DNA of 64,000 nt from Bartonella vinsonii subsp. arupensis OK-94-513 (GCF_000278235.1 NZ_JH725037.1:488487-552486); one strand, 5' to 3'; positions 29,528 to 39,772 are shown, numbered from the stretch's first letter. Notes: generated from the letters alone by a model not told the origin. A program made the numbers and translations.

Positions 29528-30514
29528 TTAAGGCAAAACACCATGAATGAGTGATTCAGGAAGTTCTTCTCCAAAGGCACGTTGATAAAACTCTGCGACA
29601 GTAGCACGTTCGAGTTCATCGCATTTATTGAGAAAGGTTAAACGAAAGGCAAAGCCCACATTTTGAAAAATGACCGCATTTTCTGCCCAAGTGATGACTG
29701 TGCGTGGGCTCATGACGGTTGAAAGATCTCCATTGATAAAGGATTGACGTACCATATCAGCAACATGGACCATTTGTGAAATTGTCTTTTTTCCCTCTGT
29801 TGTCTGGAAAGATTTGACCTTTGAACAAACAATGTCAACCTCTTTATCATGGGGCAAATAATTGAGTATCGTCACAATAGACCAGCGGTCCATTTGAGCT
29901 TGATTTATTTGTTGTGTACCGTGATAGAGTCCCGTTGTATCGCCAAGACCAATGGTATTTGCAGTTGCAAAAAGACGAAATGCGGGATGAGGAGTAATGA
30001 CACGACTTTGGTCAAGCAAACTTAGTCGTCCAGAAGCTTCAAGGACACGCTGAATAACAAACATAACATCGGGACGGCCGGCATCATATTCATCGAAAAC
30101 AAGAGCAATATTGTTTTGATAAGCCCATGGCAAAATGCCCTCTTTAAATTCAGTAATTTGTAAGCCATCTTTTAAAACAATGGCATCTTTTCCTACCAAA
30201 TCAATGCGGCTGACATGACTGTCGAGATTAATTCGTATACAAGGCCAGTTGAGACGTGCAGCAACTTGTTCAATATGTGTTGATTTTCCTGTACCGTGAT
30301 AGCCGGAAATCATGACACGGCGGTTAAAGGCAAAGCCTGCTAAAATTGCTAAAGTTGTTTGTTGATCAAAAAGATAATCTGGATCTATATCGGGAACGTG
30401 AGGGCTTCTTGTACTAAAAGCAGGGACTTTCATATCCGTATCAACATGAAATACATCACGCGCGCAAAGTGTGATATCGGGCACATTTTCGACTGTAAGA
30501 TTTGTTTTTGTCAT
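29528..30514 (-). CDS. cobS: CobS-like AAA+ ATPase
   Basis: A 328-residue AAA+ ATPase of the MoxR branch. The Walker A motif [13 protein letters not shown] lies near residue 70, Walker [13 protein letters not shown] near 135, and the sensor region [19 protein letters not shown] near 180. It would power the CobT-CobN chelatase or act as the ATPase of a MoxR/VWA pair. I chose ATG 30514 because the protein then starts [13 protein letters not shown] as in Agrobacterium. The open frame continues 26 codons upstream without family similarity. It is followed at once by cobT. Confidence 0.93.
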   Translation of the reverse strand: MTKTNLTVENVPDITLCARDVFHVDTDMKVPAFSTRSPHVPDIDPDYLFDQQTTLAILAGFAFNRRVMISGYHGTGKSTHIEQVAARLNWPCIRINLDSHVSRIDLVGKDAIVLKDGLQITEFKEGILPWAYQNNIALVFDEYDAGRPDVMFVIQRVLEASGRLSLLDQSRVITPHPAFRLFATANTIGLGDTTGLYHGTQQINQAQMDRWSIVTILNYLPHDKEVDIVCSKVKSFQTTEGKKTISQMVHVADMVRQSFINGDLSTVMSPRTVITWAENAVIFQNVGFAFRLTFLNKCDELERATVAEFYQRAFGEELPESLIHGVLP

Positions 30515-30704
30515 ACTTTTTCTGGAAGGGAAAGGATGTATTTTATTTTCACTCTTTAAAATAACGATACAAGAGTTAGCACACTTATGCAATGCTCTAT
30601 AATGAGAGTCTTGGATATAAAAGAATCTTTTACGAGGTATTCTCTCATATGTTGCAAAAACAATAATGGCTCAAACGAGAAAGTTTTTATGGGGATATGT
30701 TTCT

Positions 30705-31325
30705 TTAGCACAAACCAGACTTTTTGAGCAAATTATAAGCGTGTAAAACATCGCGAAAGCGCTCTTCTGAAGAACGGTTGCCACCATTGGAATCAGGATG
30801 GTGTTTTTTTACCAGTTCCTTATATTTTGCTTTGATATCCTCAGACGAAGCGTTTGCTGGTAATCCCAATGTATCAAACGCTTTAGCTTCTAAAGGTTTT
30901 AATTTCCGTGAGGAAGTTCTGGTTGCGTGACGTTGGGTAAAGAGCGTGAATGGATCGCGCATGCGATTTTGGTAAGCCGCTGTTCCAGAGCGAATTTGTG
31001 CGTAATGTGCTGCTGTCTTTTTTGATGTGCCATTGCTAAAATCAGTAGGCCATGTCGGACGATGTCCTGTGAGGGCATCCTTTTGGAACTTTGCAATATC
31101 TTTATCGCTAAGACCAGAAAAGTAATTAAAATTTTTATTATAAGCACGCACATGCTCAATACAAAAATACAGATATTGGCCTTCGTGATTTCGACCTGCT
31201 GGTGCTTTATGGGCGCCGGCTTTTTCACAACCTTCCCATTGACATTGTTGTGCCTGTGATTCAGCCTTCCCTTTTTTTTGAGAGCTGATTCGAATTGAGT
31301 CGAATAATTTAGATGTTGTTACCAT
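30705..31325 (-). CDS. J domain-containing protein
   Basis: A 206-residue protein with a C-terminal J domain (about 140-205: AFDTLGLPANASSEDIKAKY, then the HPD motif in KKHHPDSNGG). The N-terminal part carries a CEKAG/HAR cysteine-histidine segment and CIEHVRAYNKNFNYF, as in the rhizobial proteins placed between bolA and cobS. It should stimulate an Hsp70 ATPase, but its client is unknown. ATG 31325 is preceded by AAGGA; the longer frame from TTG 31361 lacks such a site. It diverges from bolA. Confidence 0.92.
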   Translation of the reverse strand: MVTTSKLFDSIRISSQKKGKAESQAQQCQWEGCEKAGAHKAPAGRNHEGQYLYFCIEHVRAYNKNFNYFSGLSDKDIAKFQKDALTGHRPTWPTDFSNGTSKKTAAHYAQIRSGTAAYQNRMRDPFTLFTQRHATRTSSRKLKPLEAKAFDTLGLPANASSEDIKAKYKELVKKHHPDSNGGNRSSEERFRDVLHAYNLLKKSGLC

Positions 31326-31446
31326 GTCCTTAGGTTTATGCAAAATCAATTGATTTGACAAGAATTGACTTTTGAAAAATTTGTTTTCACACTTTCTTTG
31401 CTGATCAAAAGGCTCATTTCAGTGTTTATTTTGTTAGGGAACAAAA

Positions 31447-31725
31447 ATGTCTACTCCGATTGAAACAACAATCAAGATGAAGCTCCAAGATGCTTTTCAT
31501 CCGAAAAAACTTGAGGTGATTAATGAGAGCCACCTTCATGAGGGGCATCCTCATAAAGAGCATGCTTTTGATGGGAAAGGGGAAACACATTTTAGGGTGA
31601 AAATTCTCTCTTCTTCTTTTATTGGCATGACGCGTGTGGAGATACATCGAGCGATTTATCAAGTCCTCCAGAAAGAGCTAGCCACTTGCGTTCATGCTTT
31701 GGCGCTTGAAGTTTCCTCGGTTTGA
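31447..31725 (+). CDS. BolA family protein
   Basis: A protein of 92 residues. The BolA fold is visible in KLQDAFHPKKLEVINESHLH, then GETHFRVKILSSSFIGMTRVEIHRAIYQVL. BolA proteins work with monothiol glutaredoxins in iron-sulfur handling or act as stress regulators. The His-rich loop HEGHPHKEHAF could bind a cluster or metal. The divergent arrangement with the J protein and cobST is standard for the order. Confidence 0.94.
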   Translation: MSTPIETTIKMKLQDAFHPKKLEVINESHLHEGHPHKEHAFDGKGETHFRVKILSSSFIGMTRVEIHRAIYQVLQKELATCVHALALEVSSV

Positions 31726-31738
31726 TTTGCTTTTTCAT

Positions 31739-32716
31739 TTAAGTTTTTTCAGAGCGAGGATGTGCTTTTTGATAAATTTCTAATAAGCGGTCTGTATCAA
31801 CATGGGTATAGGCTTGGGTCGTGGAGAGGCAAGCATGACCAAGAAGCTCTTGAATGGTGCGTAAATCTCCTCCACGGGATAAAAGATGGGTGGCAAAAGA
31901 ATGGCGCAAGGTATGAGGTGTCGCTGTCTCTGGTAAACCAAGGCTTGCACGTAAATTTCGAATGGCTCGTTGAATAATTGCTGGCTGCAAAGGACCGCCT
32001 CGCGCACCACGAAACATGGGTTGGTTGTTCACTAAAGGATATGGACAGCATTTGAGGTAATTCTGTACTGTTTCGTAAACAATTTTTATGAGGGGAACAA
32101 GGCGCGTTTTTTGACCTTTTCCAGTGATAAACAAGCTTTTTTTTTCAGGATCAGAAAATTGCTCTGGTGTGAGCGCTAGAGCTTCTGATATTCGCATGCC
32201 ACAGCCATAAAGAAGCATCAAGACAGCAGCATTGCGGGCGATAATCCATGCTTCATTTTCTTGTTGATTTTCTTGTTTGACGATATGAAGAGCGGATTTT
32301 ATAGCCAAAGGTTTTGGAAGCGATTTTGGCTGTTTTGGGGTTCGAATAAGCTTAGCAGCAGGGACATTAACAATCCCTTCGCGTGATAAATATCTGAAAA
32401 AAGAGCGCACACCCGCCATACCACGACTTAAAGAGCGGGCGCTTATGTTATTTGCTCTGCGGTAGGCCAAATAAGCGCGCAAATCTAGGACGCGCAAATT
32501 GGCAAGATCATCAAAAGTTGGCTCAACCCCTAAATGTTGACAGAGAAAAAACAAAAATTGTCTTGTGTCACACTCATAAGCTTGTGCTGTTTGTGTGGAC
32601 ATGCGACGTGTTTGCACAAGACCATCTAACCAGTTTTTCCTTGCGGTCAAAATGGCATGGTCTGCTGGAATCAGGAAGACATTTTTGCCTTTTCTACCGT
32701 CTTTTTTTGTGGGCAT
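31739..32716 (-). CDS. xerC: tyrosine recombinase XerC
   Basis: XerC with XerD resolves chromosome dimers at dif. The 325-residue protein has the SAM-like N-terminal core-binding domain (20-110) and the catalytic domain with the full set of active residues: Arg in GCGMRISEAL, Lys in GKGQKTRLVP, HTLRHSFATHLLSRG, His in LLGHACLSTTQ and Tyr in AYTHVD. It lies three bases after the upstream sapC-like gene, so translation may be coupled. The XerC rather than XerD call rests on general similarity. Confidence 0.9.
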   Translation of the reverse strand: MPTKKDGRKGKNVFLIPADHAILTARKNWLDGLVQTRRMSTQTAQAYECDTRQFLFFLCQHLGVEPTFDDLANLRVLDLRAYLAYRRANNISARSLSRGMAGVRSFFRYLSREGIVNVPAAKLIRTPKQPKSLPKPLAIKSALHIVKQENQQENEAWIIARNAAVLMLLYGCGMRISEALALTPEQFSDPEKKSLFITGKGQKTRLVPLIKIVYETVQNYLKCCPYPLVNNQPMFRGARGGPLQPAIIQRAIRNLRASLGLPETATPHTLRHSFATHLLSRGGDLRTIQELLGHACLSTTQAYTHVDTDRLLEIYQKAHPRSEKT

Positions 32717-32718
32717 TT

Positions 32719-33540
32719 CTAGTTGAGAGTTTCTTTCTTTTTCGGGGTGTCACTTTCAGAGCTACTATTTTTCTTTTGTTGTGGCTCTTCATGATTCATA
32801 ACGCGCTTTTCGCCTTTTAAAGAGAGTATTTTTAAAAGATTATGTGTTGACATAAGATGCGCGAAAATCAATCCTAAAAAGCCATTTTTATGAAGTTTTG
32901 CGAGTTGGCTTGCAGAGAGTTTATTCAGTTTTTCTTCATCAACAACCCAAAAATGTTCTAATTGTGCTGAAAGACCTTTGTCATTTTTTACATTGATCGA
33001 TTTTTGGCTTAGAAGGTCCATCTCCACAAGGGCATCAATAAATTCAGCGGTTTTTTCCATAGCAATTTTAAAGCTTTCTAGAAAATGAATCCGCTCTTCC
33101 ATAAAGGGTGAAATAGACCCATCTGAATTAAAAAGTTCTGTTCCTGCAACTTCATTAAACATGCCTGATTGCTGATCAAAGCAAACAGAAAGCTCTTTTT
33201 CATTTTGAAGTTGTGCAAGAACGAAAGGATAGCGACGAACAAAAGCGGGGACATAAGTATTTCGTTCCCAATTTTTATCGGAGGTGATGTAATCATTTTC
33301 GTCGTTAGAAAGACCTACAAGAGCAGCAGATGTATAGTGTTTTTTCTTTTGTTCATCTTCTGCACACATAAACAAGATAGGATAATCTAAAGCAGCTTGA
33401 AAATATTCACTACTTGCTAAAGGAACCCAGTGGGTGTCTTTAGCAAAAGACATATCACTTGGAGGAGAAAATTTGAGGTTTTTATGGGTAACTTTATTAA
33501 TTGGGGTGATATCTTTGTAAAACAGCATAATATTTGCCAT
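32719..33540 (-). CDS. SapC family protein
   Basis: A protein of 273 residues matching the SapC family (PF07277): DTHWVPLASSEYFQAALDYP near residue 30, YVPAFVRRYPFVLA near 95 and the VEMDLLSQKSINV segment. The family was first linked to S-layer or surface functions in Campylobacter; in Alphaproteobacteria its role is unknown. A Ser/Lys-rich hydrophilic tail follows. ATG 33540 has AGGAG seven bases upstream; the open frame extends seven more codons. Confidence 0.85.
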   Translation of the reverse strand: MANIMLFYKDITPINKVTHKNLKFSPPSDMSFAKDTHWVPLASSEYFQAALDYPILFMCAEDEQKKKHYTSAALVGLSNDENDYITSDKNWERNTYVPAFVRRYPFVLAQLQNEKELSVCFDQQSGMFNEVAGTELFNSDGSISPFMEERIHFLESFKIAMEKTAEFIDALVEMDLLSQKSINVKNDKGLSAQLEHFWVVDEEKLNKLSASQLAKLHKNGFLGLIFAHLMSTHNLLKILSLKGEKRVMNHEEPQQKKNSSSESDTPKKKETLN

Positions 33541-33671
33541 AAGACTTCTCCTTTTATTCATTTATTTTTGTTACCAAGAAAGGTCTTTTTGGAAGATTTT
33601 GATATGGCAACAAGATTTAATAGCAAAGTTATGAGATTCAGGGAATCATTTTGAAGAGATAATATTTTTAT

Positions 33672-34241
33672 ATGAAACATACTGGAAAAAAGCTTAAAAA
33701 TAAAGTCTATCTTGCCATTATTGGTTTACCTCATGGTATAAAAGGGGACGTTTTGGTCAAAGTTTTAAGTGCTGAACCACAGCATTTAAAAACTTATGGT
33801 GCTCTTTATGATGATATGGGGCGCTCTTATGAAATTGTAACACTTCGCATGCAAAAAAAGAATGCGATTGTGCATTTTAAAGGGATTGAGGATCGCAATG
33901 CTGCTGAAAGTTTAAAAGGGATACGCCTTTATGTTGCACGCGATCAATTGCTGGATGATTTGGGTGAGGATGAATTTTATCAGTTTGATCTCATTGGACT
34001 TTGTGTTCAAGACGGTGTTGGTCGAATCTTGGGGGAGGTGAGTGGTTTTTTTAATTTCGGTGCTGGTGATTTGCTTGAAATGCGCTTGAATACGGGCAAA
34101 ACTGTGCTTATTCCTTTTAGTAAGGCAGCCGTGCCAGAAATTTGCATGGCTTCTGGTTTTCTTGTTGTTGATCCAGTCGCTGCTGGTTTGCGCGATGAGG
34201 AGGAGAATGTGCTAGAGGGTGATGATTTGAAGCAAAAATAA
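33672..34241 (+). CDS. rimM: 16S rRNA processing protein RimM
   Basis: RimM matures the 30S head and binds S19. The 189-residue product has an N-terminal RimM barrel (YLAIIGLPHGIKGDVLVKVL) and a C-terminal PRC-like barrel (DEFYQFDLIGLCV, LIPFSKAAVPEI). It leads the rimM-trmD-rplS group, which in most relatives follows rpsP directly. An acidic tail (DEEENVLEGDD) ends the protein. Confidence 0.95.
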   Translation: MKHTGKKLKNKVYLAIIGLPHGIKGDVLVKVLSAEPQHLKTYGALYDDMGRSYEIVTLRMQKKNAIVHFKGIEDRNAAESLKGIRLYVARDQLLDDLGEDEFYQFDLIGLCVQDGVGRILGEVSGFFNFGAGDLLEMRLNTGKTVLIPFSKAAVPEICMASGFLVVDPVAAGLRDEEENVLEGDDLKQK

Positions 34242-34278
34242 AGGTGTAGGCTAAAACTGAAATTAGGAAAACACAAGA

Positions 34279-34453
34279 ATAAGCTTCTGAACACATGTGT
34301 TGGTGTTTTATTCTGAAATGTTTTTTGGATTTTTAGAGTTTCTTAAAGTTTAGGCAGGTTTTAAAGTAAGGATATGGGGAGACAGTACAAATGAAGGATT
34401 TTGCTTTAAACCATAGCATTGAGGATACACCGGTTGGTGGTGATTGAGTATGG
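34279..34453 (+). repeat. decayed partial copy of the trmD 5' end
   Basis: The rimM-trmD gap contains a degraded direct copy of roughly the first 170 bases of trmD (34477-34663), about 195 bases upstream. Aligned blocks include TCTGAAATGTTTTTTGG against CCTGAAATGTTTCCTGG, GGATTTTTAG, TTTAAAG, GACAGT.CAAAT, GGATTTTGC, CCATAGC.TTGA and GGTGGTG. Small deletions and stops make it non-coding. Confidence 0.85.
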
Positions 34454-34476
34454 CTTGAGATATAAGGTGAGGATGA

Positions 34477-35175
34477 ATGAAGTTTCAAGCACGCATTTTA
34501 ACACTTTATCCTGAAATGTTTCCTGGATTTTTAGGGCATTCGTTAGCGGGGCAAGCTTTAAAGCGAGGAATATGGTCGTTGGAGACAGTGCAAATTAGGG
34601 ATTTTGCGTTGGATAAACACCATAGCGTTGATGACACACCAGCTGGTGGTGGGGCAGGTATGGTGATGCGTGCAGATGTATTAGCGGCTGCGCTTGATAG
34701 TTGTCCACATGATTCGCCAAGATTGTTAATGAGCCCACGAGGGCGGATTTTTAACCAAACCGCTGCGCGCTCTTTGGCAGGTGAATCGGGCGTGACATTG
34801 GTTTGTGGGCGCTTTGAAGGTGTGGATGAGCGGGTAATAGAAGCGCGACAATTAGAAGAAGTCTCTATAGGGGATTATATCCTTTCAGGGGGAGAAACGG
34901 CGGCACTGGTTCTGTTGGATGCTATTATCCGTCTGCTCCCTGGAGTTATGGGCAATGCACTTTCTGGGAAGTGCGAAAGTTTTGAGAATGGTTTGTTAGA
35001 ACATCCGCATTACACGCGTCCTGCTCTTTTCGAAGGACGCAGTATTCCACCCGTGTTGACATCAGGTCATCACAAAGCTATTGCCGAATGGCGTCAAAGC
35101 CAAGCCGAATTGCTCACACGTCAACGTCGCCCTGATCTTTATGCGCGTTATAATAAAAATCGTCAGAAAACTTGA
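34477..35175 (+). CDS. trmD: tRNA (guanine-N1-)-methyltransferase TrmD
   Basis: TrmD makes m1G37 in tRNA and prevents +1 frameshifting. The 232-residue protein shows the SPOUT trefoil-knot signatures: [19 protein letters not shown] at the N-terminus, [30 protein letters not shown], [16 protein letters not shown] block near residue 125 and the HKAIAEWR segment near the end. GGTGAGGATGA lies directly before the ATG. A ruined copy of its own 5' end lies upstream. Confidence 0.97.
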   Translation: MKFQARILTLYPEMFPGFLGHSLAGQALKRGIWSLETVQIRDFALDKHHSVDDTPAGGGAGMVMRADVLAAALDSCPHDSPRLLMSPRGRIFNQTAARSLAGESGVTLVCGRFEGVDERVIEARQLEEVSIGDYILSGGETAALVLLDAIIRLLPGVMGNALSGKCESFENGLLEHPHYTRPALFEGRSIPPVLTSGHHKAIAEWRQSQAELLTRQRRPDLYARYNKNRQKT

Positions 35176-35384
35176 TTCATGTTGTAAGGTGGTGTATTGC
35201 ATGGCTCTCTTTATACAAGAGTTTTTCTGTGAAGGGTTTTCTATCGTTCCAAGATAATGAAGAAATGGTGTATTCGCTCCTGCATAAAGCATAGCCTAAA
35301 GAACTCTTTTCTTTGTAGACAAGGTTTTTTAGGTAAAAGTTGAGCGCTCTGACTGTTCGATAAAGAATATGAAGGATAAAAGAA

Positions 35385-35825
35385 ATGAATATTATCGCAC
35401 AGCTTGAAGCTGAACAATGTGCAAAAATTGAAGCAAAACGCCAATTGCCTGCCTTTCAACCAGGGGATACAGTCCGTGTTATGGTGCGCGTGACGGAAGG
35501 TACACGTACCCGTGTTCAGGCTTATGAAGGAATTTGTATTGCACGTTCAGGCGGTGGATTGAATGAGACCTTTACTGTGCGCAAAATTTCTTATGGTGAA
35601 GGTGTTGAACGTGTCTTTCCGGTTTATTCTCCCTTGATTGAAGCTGTTGAGCTTGTGCGCCGAGGTAGAGTGCGCCGTGCAAAACTCTATTATCTTCGTG
35701 CTTTGAGAGGTAAAGCTGCGCGTATTGCTGAAAAGAGAGATTATCGGAAAAAAGGTGAAAAGCTTGCTAAGAGTGTAGAAGCAACAGCTGTTGCTTCAGA
35801 TGCAGAAACGCAAGTTGCTGAGTAA
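35385..35825 (+). CDS. rplS: 50S ribosomal protein L19
   Basis: L19 sits at the 30S-50S interface. The 146-residue product has [49 protein letters not shown] and [18 protein letters not shown], all standard. The Lys/Ala-rich tail of about 25 residues is typical for Alphaproteobacteria. It ends the rimM-trmD-rplS group. Confidence 0.98.
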   Translation: MNIIAQLEAEQCAKIEAKRQLPAFQPGDTVRVMVRVTEGTRTRVQAYEGICIARSGGGLNETFTVRKISYGEGVERVFPVYSPLIEAVELVRRGRVRRAKLYYLRALRGKAARIAEKRDYRKKGEKLAKSVEATAVASDAETQVAE

Positions 35826-36322
35826 TTCAGTCAATACTGCATCCGCTATAGGATTTATGCAAAAGCACTTTTCTGTTGTCCTTCGTGTCTCTTGTGATTC
35901 GTGTTTACACTTAGAAAGGTGCTTGGCATGGTTATGAAAATGTTAAGTCTCTTAAAGTTTCGGCATCTTATTTCTCTTGTAATTGCGGCTGAAATCTGAA
36001 ACTATAGATCTTAGGAGACATACCATTTATATTGAAAACAAGGGTGCCTATACTTGAAAAAAATGTGTTTTCCTCTTTGAGAAAAGATGTTAGGCCTTTG
36101 ACGTGAAGATAAAATTGTATTAGATAAAGCGGGTTTTATAGCTTATATCTGTAGAACAATCGGTTTTTTTATGCGTGACCTTTAATCCGTTATTTGAGAT
36201 AACCGACCTGTAATATTGGCATCTTGAGATGCCAAATAAATTGGAAATATAATGCACTTTGTTATTTTGTGCGGATCTTATCGTGCACGATGCAGTTGCA
36301 TAAAACCAGGTCAGGATGTTTT
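35826..36322. other. long gap between rplS and sdhC
   Basis: About 500 bases without a convincing gene. The right part contains the probable sdh promoter with a palindrome and about 70 bases of leader. The left 390 bases are AT-rich, with no recognised protein fragment. Confidence 0.5.
36216..36253 (+). promoter_or_regulatory. probable sdhCDAB promoter with palindromic operator
   Basis: A perfect inverted repeat TTGGCATCT-TG-AGATGCCAA occupies 36216-36235. It overlaps a -35-like TTGAGA (36224-36229), followed after 18 bases by TATAAT (36248-36253). Transcription would start near 36260, about 63 bases before the sdhC ATG. A dimeric regulator bound here would cover the -35, so repression is the simplest reading. 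The regulator is not identified. Confidence 0.5.
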
Positions 36323-36724
36323 ATGACAGAGACAATTAGGAGAAAAGAGCGCCCTCGTTCCCCCCATGTGAGCATTTATCGTTGGACTATCACAATGGCG
36401 ATGTCCATTGCGCATCGTATCACCGGTATGGCTCTTTATTTTGGTATAGTTTTTCTCGCTCTTTGGTTAATGTCAATTGCTTGTGGAGCTGAGGCGTTTA
36501 GAACAGTGAATGAGATTTATAGTTCTTTGCCTGGGCTTTGTATTTTATTTCTTTATACCCTTGCTGGGGTTCATCACATGGTTGGTGGTGTTCGTCACAT
36601 TGTTTGGGATTTGAAACCTTGTCTTTTAGCGAAAGAAAAGGCAACGGTGACTGCGTGGGTTACAGTGTTTATTTCTCTTATTGTTACTTTTGCCATTTGG
36701 ATTATTGGATATAGCATTGTTTAG
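36323..36724 (+). CDS. sdhC: succinate dehydrogenase cytochrome b556 subunit SdhC
   Basis: One of the two membrane anchors of complex II, binding heme b and ubiquinone. The 133-residue protein has three membrane helices and the family motifs RPRSPHVSIYRW, SIAHRITGMAL (quinone-site Ser and Arg) and the heme-ligand region GVHHMVGGVRHIVWD. I chose ATG 36323 with AGGA seven bases upstream; an open frame continues 33 codons further without similarity. First gene of sdhCDAB. Confidence 0.96.
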   Translation: MTETIRRKERPRSPHVSIYRWTITMAMSIAHRITGMALYFGIVFLALWLMSIACGAEAFRTVNEIYSSLPGLCILFLYTLAGVHHMVGGVRHIVWDLKPCLLAKEKATVTAWVTVFISLIVTFAIWIIGYSIV

Positions 36725-36742
36725 CTGGGGGTGGAGAGGGCT

Positions 36743-37129
36743 ATGAAAAAAGATTTTCGAACAGAACTTGCAAAAGCACGTGGACGTGGAAGTGCGCATG
36801 AAGGAACAGAGCATTTTTGGTTACAGCGTTTGACAGGTTTTATCAATCTACCGCTTTTGATATTTTTTATTGTTCTTATTCTCTCACTCGTTGGAAAGGA
36901 CTATAGCATTGTGCGTGCACGGCTTTCACATCCGATTGTGGCTGTTTTAATGGGTTTAATGACTTTCTCAGTTCTTTATCATATGAAACTTGGAATGCAG
37001 GTGGTTATTGAAGATTATATTCCACGTGAAGGTTTCCGGATATTCTTTTTGGCATTAAATGTTTTGTTTTGTTTTGTTTGTGGGGGTGTCATCATTTTTG
37101 CTCTTTTGAAAATTGCATTAGGGGGTTAA
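36743..37129 (+). CDS. sdhD: succinate dehydrogenase membrane anchor SdhD
   Basis: The second membrane anchor of complex II, 128 residues with three helices (about 32-50, 62-82 and 98-122). The segment [16 protein letters not shown] holds the heme-ligand His and quinone-site residues. ATG 36743 follows GGAGAGGG. It lies 18 bases after sdhC and four before sdhA. Confidence 0.95.
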   Translation: MKKDFRTELAKARGRGSAHEGTEHFWLQRLTGFINLPLLIFFIVLILSLVGKDYSIVRARLSHPIVAVLMGLMTFSVLYHMKLGMQVVIEDYIPREGFRIFFLALNVLFCFVCGGVIIFALLKIALGG

Positions 37130-37133
37130 ACAT

Positions 37134-38978
37134 ATGGTGCGTACAGGATCATCTCTGGGTGCTAAAGCAGGTAATGCCCCTTATCACTTTGTGGATCATA
37201 AATTTGATGTTGTTGTGGTGGGGGCAGGCGGTGCTGGTTTGCGCGCTACGCTTGGTATGGCAGAGCAAGGATTAAAAACAGCCTGTATCACAAAGGTTTT
37301 CCCAACCAGATCGCACACGGTGGCAGCACAGGGGGGCATCGCTGCTTCACTTTCCAATATGGGACCTGACAATTGGCAATGGCATTTGTATGATACAGTA
37401 AAAGGGTCTGATTGGTTGGGCGATACCGATGCAATGGAATATTTGGTCCGTAACGCACCCGCTGCTGTATATGAATTAGAACATTATGGGGTGCCTTTTT
37501 CGCGGACACAAGAAGGTAAAATTTATCAACGTCCTTTTGGGGGACATACCACACAGTTTGGTGAAGGTCCACCTGTTCAACGTACTTGTGCAGCAGCTGA
37601 TCGCACGGGGCATGCAATTTTGCATACGCTTTATGGACAGAGCTTGAAACATAATGCGCAGTTTTTTATTGAATATTTTGCGCTTGATTTGATTATGACG
37701 GATGGTGTGTGTACCGGTGTTGTGGCGTGGAATCTCGATGATGGTACAATACACCGTTTTTCAGCAAAGATGGTTGTTCTCGCAACTGGTGGTTATGGAC
37801 GGGCTTATTTTTCAGCAACATCAGCACATACTTGTACCGGTGATGGGGGAGGAATGATTGCGCGTGCTGGATTACCTCTTCAGGATATGGAATTTGTTCA
37901 ATTTCATCCTACAGGTATTTATGGTTCCGGATGTTTAATCACAGAAGGAGCGCGTGGTGAAGGCGGTTATCTGATCAATTCTGAAGGTGAGCGCTTTATG
38001 GAGCGATATGCGCCGTCCTTTAAGGATTTGGCTTCACGTGATCTTGTTTCACGCTGTATCACGCTTGAAATTCGCGAAGGGCGCGGTGTTGGTCCGAAGA
38101 AAGATCATATCCATTTGGTTCTCAACCATATTGATCCGGCTATATTGCATGAGCGTTTACCAGGAATTTCTGAATCAGCACGGATTTTCGCAGGGGTTGA
38201 TGTCACAAAAGAACCTATCCCCATTCTTCCAACGGTTCATTACAATATGGGCGGGATTCCTACCAATTATTATGGAGAAGTTCTTAATCCAACACCTGAT
38301 TCGCCTGATCGTGTTCAACCAGGTTTAATGGCTGTAGGGGAAGCTGGATGTGCCTCAGTCCATGGTGCTAATCGTTTGGGGTCAAATTCATTGATTGATC
38401 TTGTGGTATTTGGTCGTGCTGCTGCAATTCGTGCTGGTGAAGTCATTGATCGTGATGCCGAAATTCCACCTCTTAATGAAATAGCTGTTGACGAAATTAT
38501 AGCGCGTTTTGATCGTTTGCGTTTTGCCCAAGGGGGAACACCAACCGCTGTTTTGCGTGAGAAAATGCAACGGACTATGCAAGAAGATGCTGCAGTGTTC
38601 CGTACAGAAGATTCTTTGCAACAAGGATGTCAGCGGATAAGCAAAATCTGGGATGAACTTTCTGATCTCAAAGTGACAGATCGCTCATTGATATGGAATT
38701 CTGATTTGGTTGAAACATTAGAGCTTGAAAATCTGATGGCCAATGCAATTACGACTGTCTATTCCGCAGAAGCGCGTTTAGAAAGCCGAGGCGCCCATGC
38801 GCGTGAAGATTATCCAGAACGTGACGACAAAAATTGGCGTAAACATACACTTTCACATTTATCAAAAGATGGAAAAGTTACTTTAGCCTATCGGCCTGTT
38901 CATGTTGATCCGTTAACATCTGAGGCAGATGGTGGTATTGATTTAAAGCGTATCGCACCTAAAAAGCGTGTTTATTAA
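37134..38978 (+). CDS. sdhA: succinate dehydrogenase flavoprotein subunit SdhA
   Basis: Catalytic subunit of complex II, oxidising succinate to fumarate on the cytoplasmic face. The 614-residue protein has the FAD-binding [20 protein letters not shown], the covalent-FAD histidine in [36 protein letters not shown] and the active-site Arg in [19 protein letters not shown]. The size is normal. The DUF1674 protein at 18.4 kb may aid its assembly. Confidence 0.98.
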   Translation: MVRTGSSLGAKAGNAPYHFVDHKFDVVVVGAGGAGLRATLGMAEQGLKTACITKVFPTRSHTVAAQGGIAASLSNMGPDNWQWHLYDTVKGSDWLGDTDAMEYLVRNAPAAVYELEHYGVPFSRTQEGKIYQRPFGGHTTQFGEGPPVQRTCAAADRTGHAILHTLYGQSLKHNAQFFIEYFALDLIMTDGVCTGVVAWNLDDGTIHRFSAKMVVLATGGYGRAYFSATSAHTCTGDGGGMIARAGLPLQDMEFVQFHPTGIYGSGCLITEGARGEGGYLINSEGERFMERYAPSFKDLASRDLVSRCITLEIREGRGVGPKKDHIHLVLNHIDPAILHERLPGISESARIFAGVDVTKEPIPILPTVHYNMGGIPTNYYGEVLNPTPDSPDRVQPGLMAVGEAGCASVHGANRLGSNSLIDLVVFGRAAAIRAGEVIDRDAEIPPLNEIAVDEIIARFDRLRFAQGGTPTAVLREKMQRTMQEDAAVFRTEDSLQQGCQRISKIWDELSDLKVTDRSLIWNSDLVETLELENLMANAITTVYSAEARLESRGAHAREDYPERDDKNWRKHTLSHLSKDGKVTLAYRPVHVDPLTSEADGGIDLKRIAPKKRVY

Positions 38979-38992
38979 GGGGAGAATGAATT

Positions 38993-39772
38993 ATGGTACA
39001 AATTAAGCTTCCCAAAAATTCTCAAGTAAAACCAGGAAAGGTTTGGCCTAAACCTGAAGGTGCTACGCGGTTAACAGAATTTCATGTTTATCGTTGGTCA
39101 CCTGATGATGAAGAAAATCCTCATCTGGATACTTATTATGTAGATCGTTCAGCTTGTGGACCGATGATTCTCGATGGGCTTTTGTTTATCAAAAATCATA
39201 TTGATCCAACTTTGACACTGCGTCGGTCGTGCCGTGAAGGAATTTGTGGTTCATGTGCCATGAATATTGATGGAACCAATACCTTGGCTTGTACAAAAGG
39301 GATGGATGACGTAAAGCACCCCATAAAGGTCTATCCTCTGCCTTCTATGCCCGTTGTTAAAGATTTGGTTCCTGATTTGAAGCGTTTTTATGCGCAACAC
39401 CGTGTAATTGAACCTTGGTTGCAAACCGTCTCACCAGAACCTGCAAAGGAATGGTTACAAAGTCACTCTGATCGCCAAAAAATTGATGGTCTTTATGAAT
39501 GTATTTTGTGTGCTTGTTGTCAAACATCTTGTCCAAGTTATTGGTGGAATGGTGATCGTTATTTAGGGCCAGCTATTTTACTCCAAGCTTATCGTTGGAT
39601 TGCTGATTCACGCGATGAAATGTGTGGCGAGCGTCTTGATAATTTAGAGGACCCTTTCCGGCTTTATCGCTGTCATACAATTATGAATTGTACACAAACT
39701 TGTCCAAAGGGATTAAATCCAGCTAAGGCAATCGCTGAGATTAAAAAACTCATGGTTGAACGTCGCCTTTAA
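38993..39772 (+). CDS. sdhB: succinate dehydrogenase iron-sulfur subunit SdhB
   Basis: Passes electrons from FAD to quinone. The 259-residue protein has an N-terminal ferredoxin domain with the 2Fe-2S cysteines in [13 protein letters not shown] and CTKGM, and a C-terminal domain with the 4Fe-4S and 3Fe-4S motifs [16 protein letters not shown] and [17 protein letters not shown]. It closes the sdh operon; the trw island follows after a long gap. Confidence 0.98.
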   Translation: MVQIKLPKNSQVKPGKVWPKPEGATRLTEFHVYRWSPDDEENPHLDTYYVDRSACGPMILDGLLFIKNHIDPTLTLRRSCREGICGSCAMNIDGTNTLACTKGMDDVKHPIKVYPLPSMPVVKDLVPDLKRFYAQHRVIEPWLQTVSPEPAKEWLQSHSDRQKIDGLYECILCACCQTSCPSYWWNGDRYLGPAILLQAYRWIADSRDEMCGERLDNLEDPFRLYRCHTIMNCTQTCPKGLNPAKAIAEIKKLMVERRL

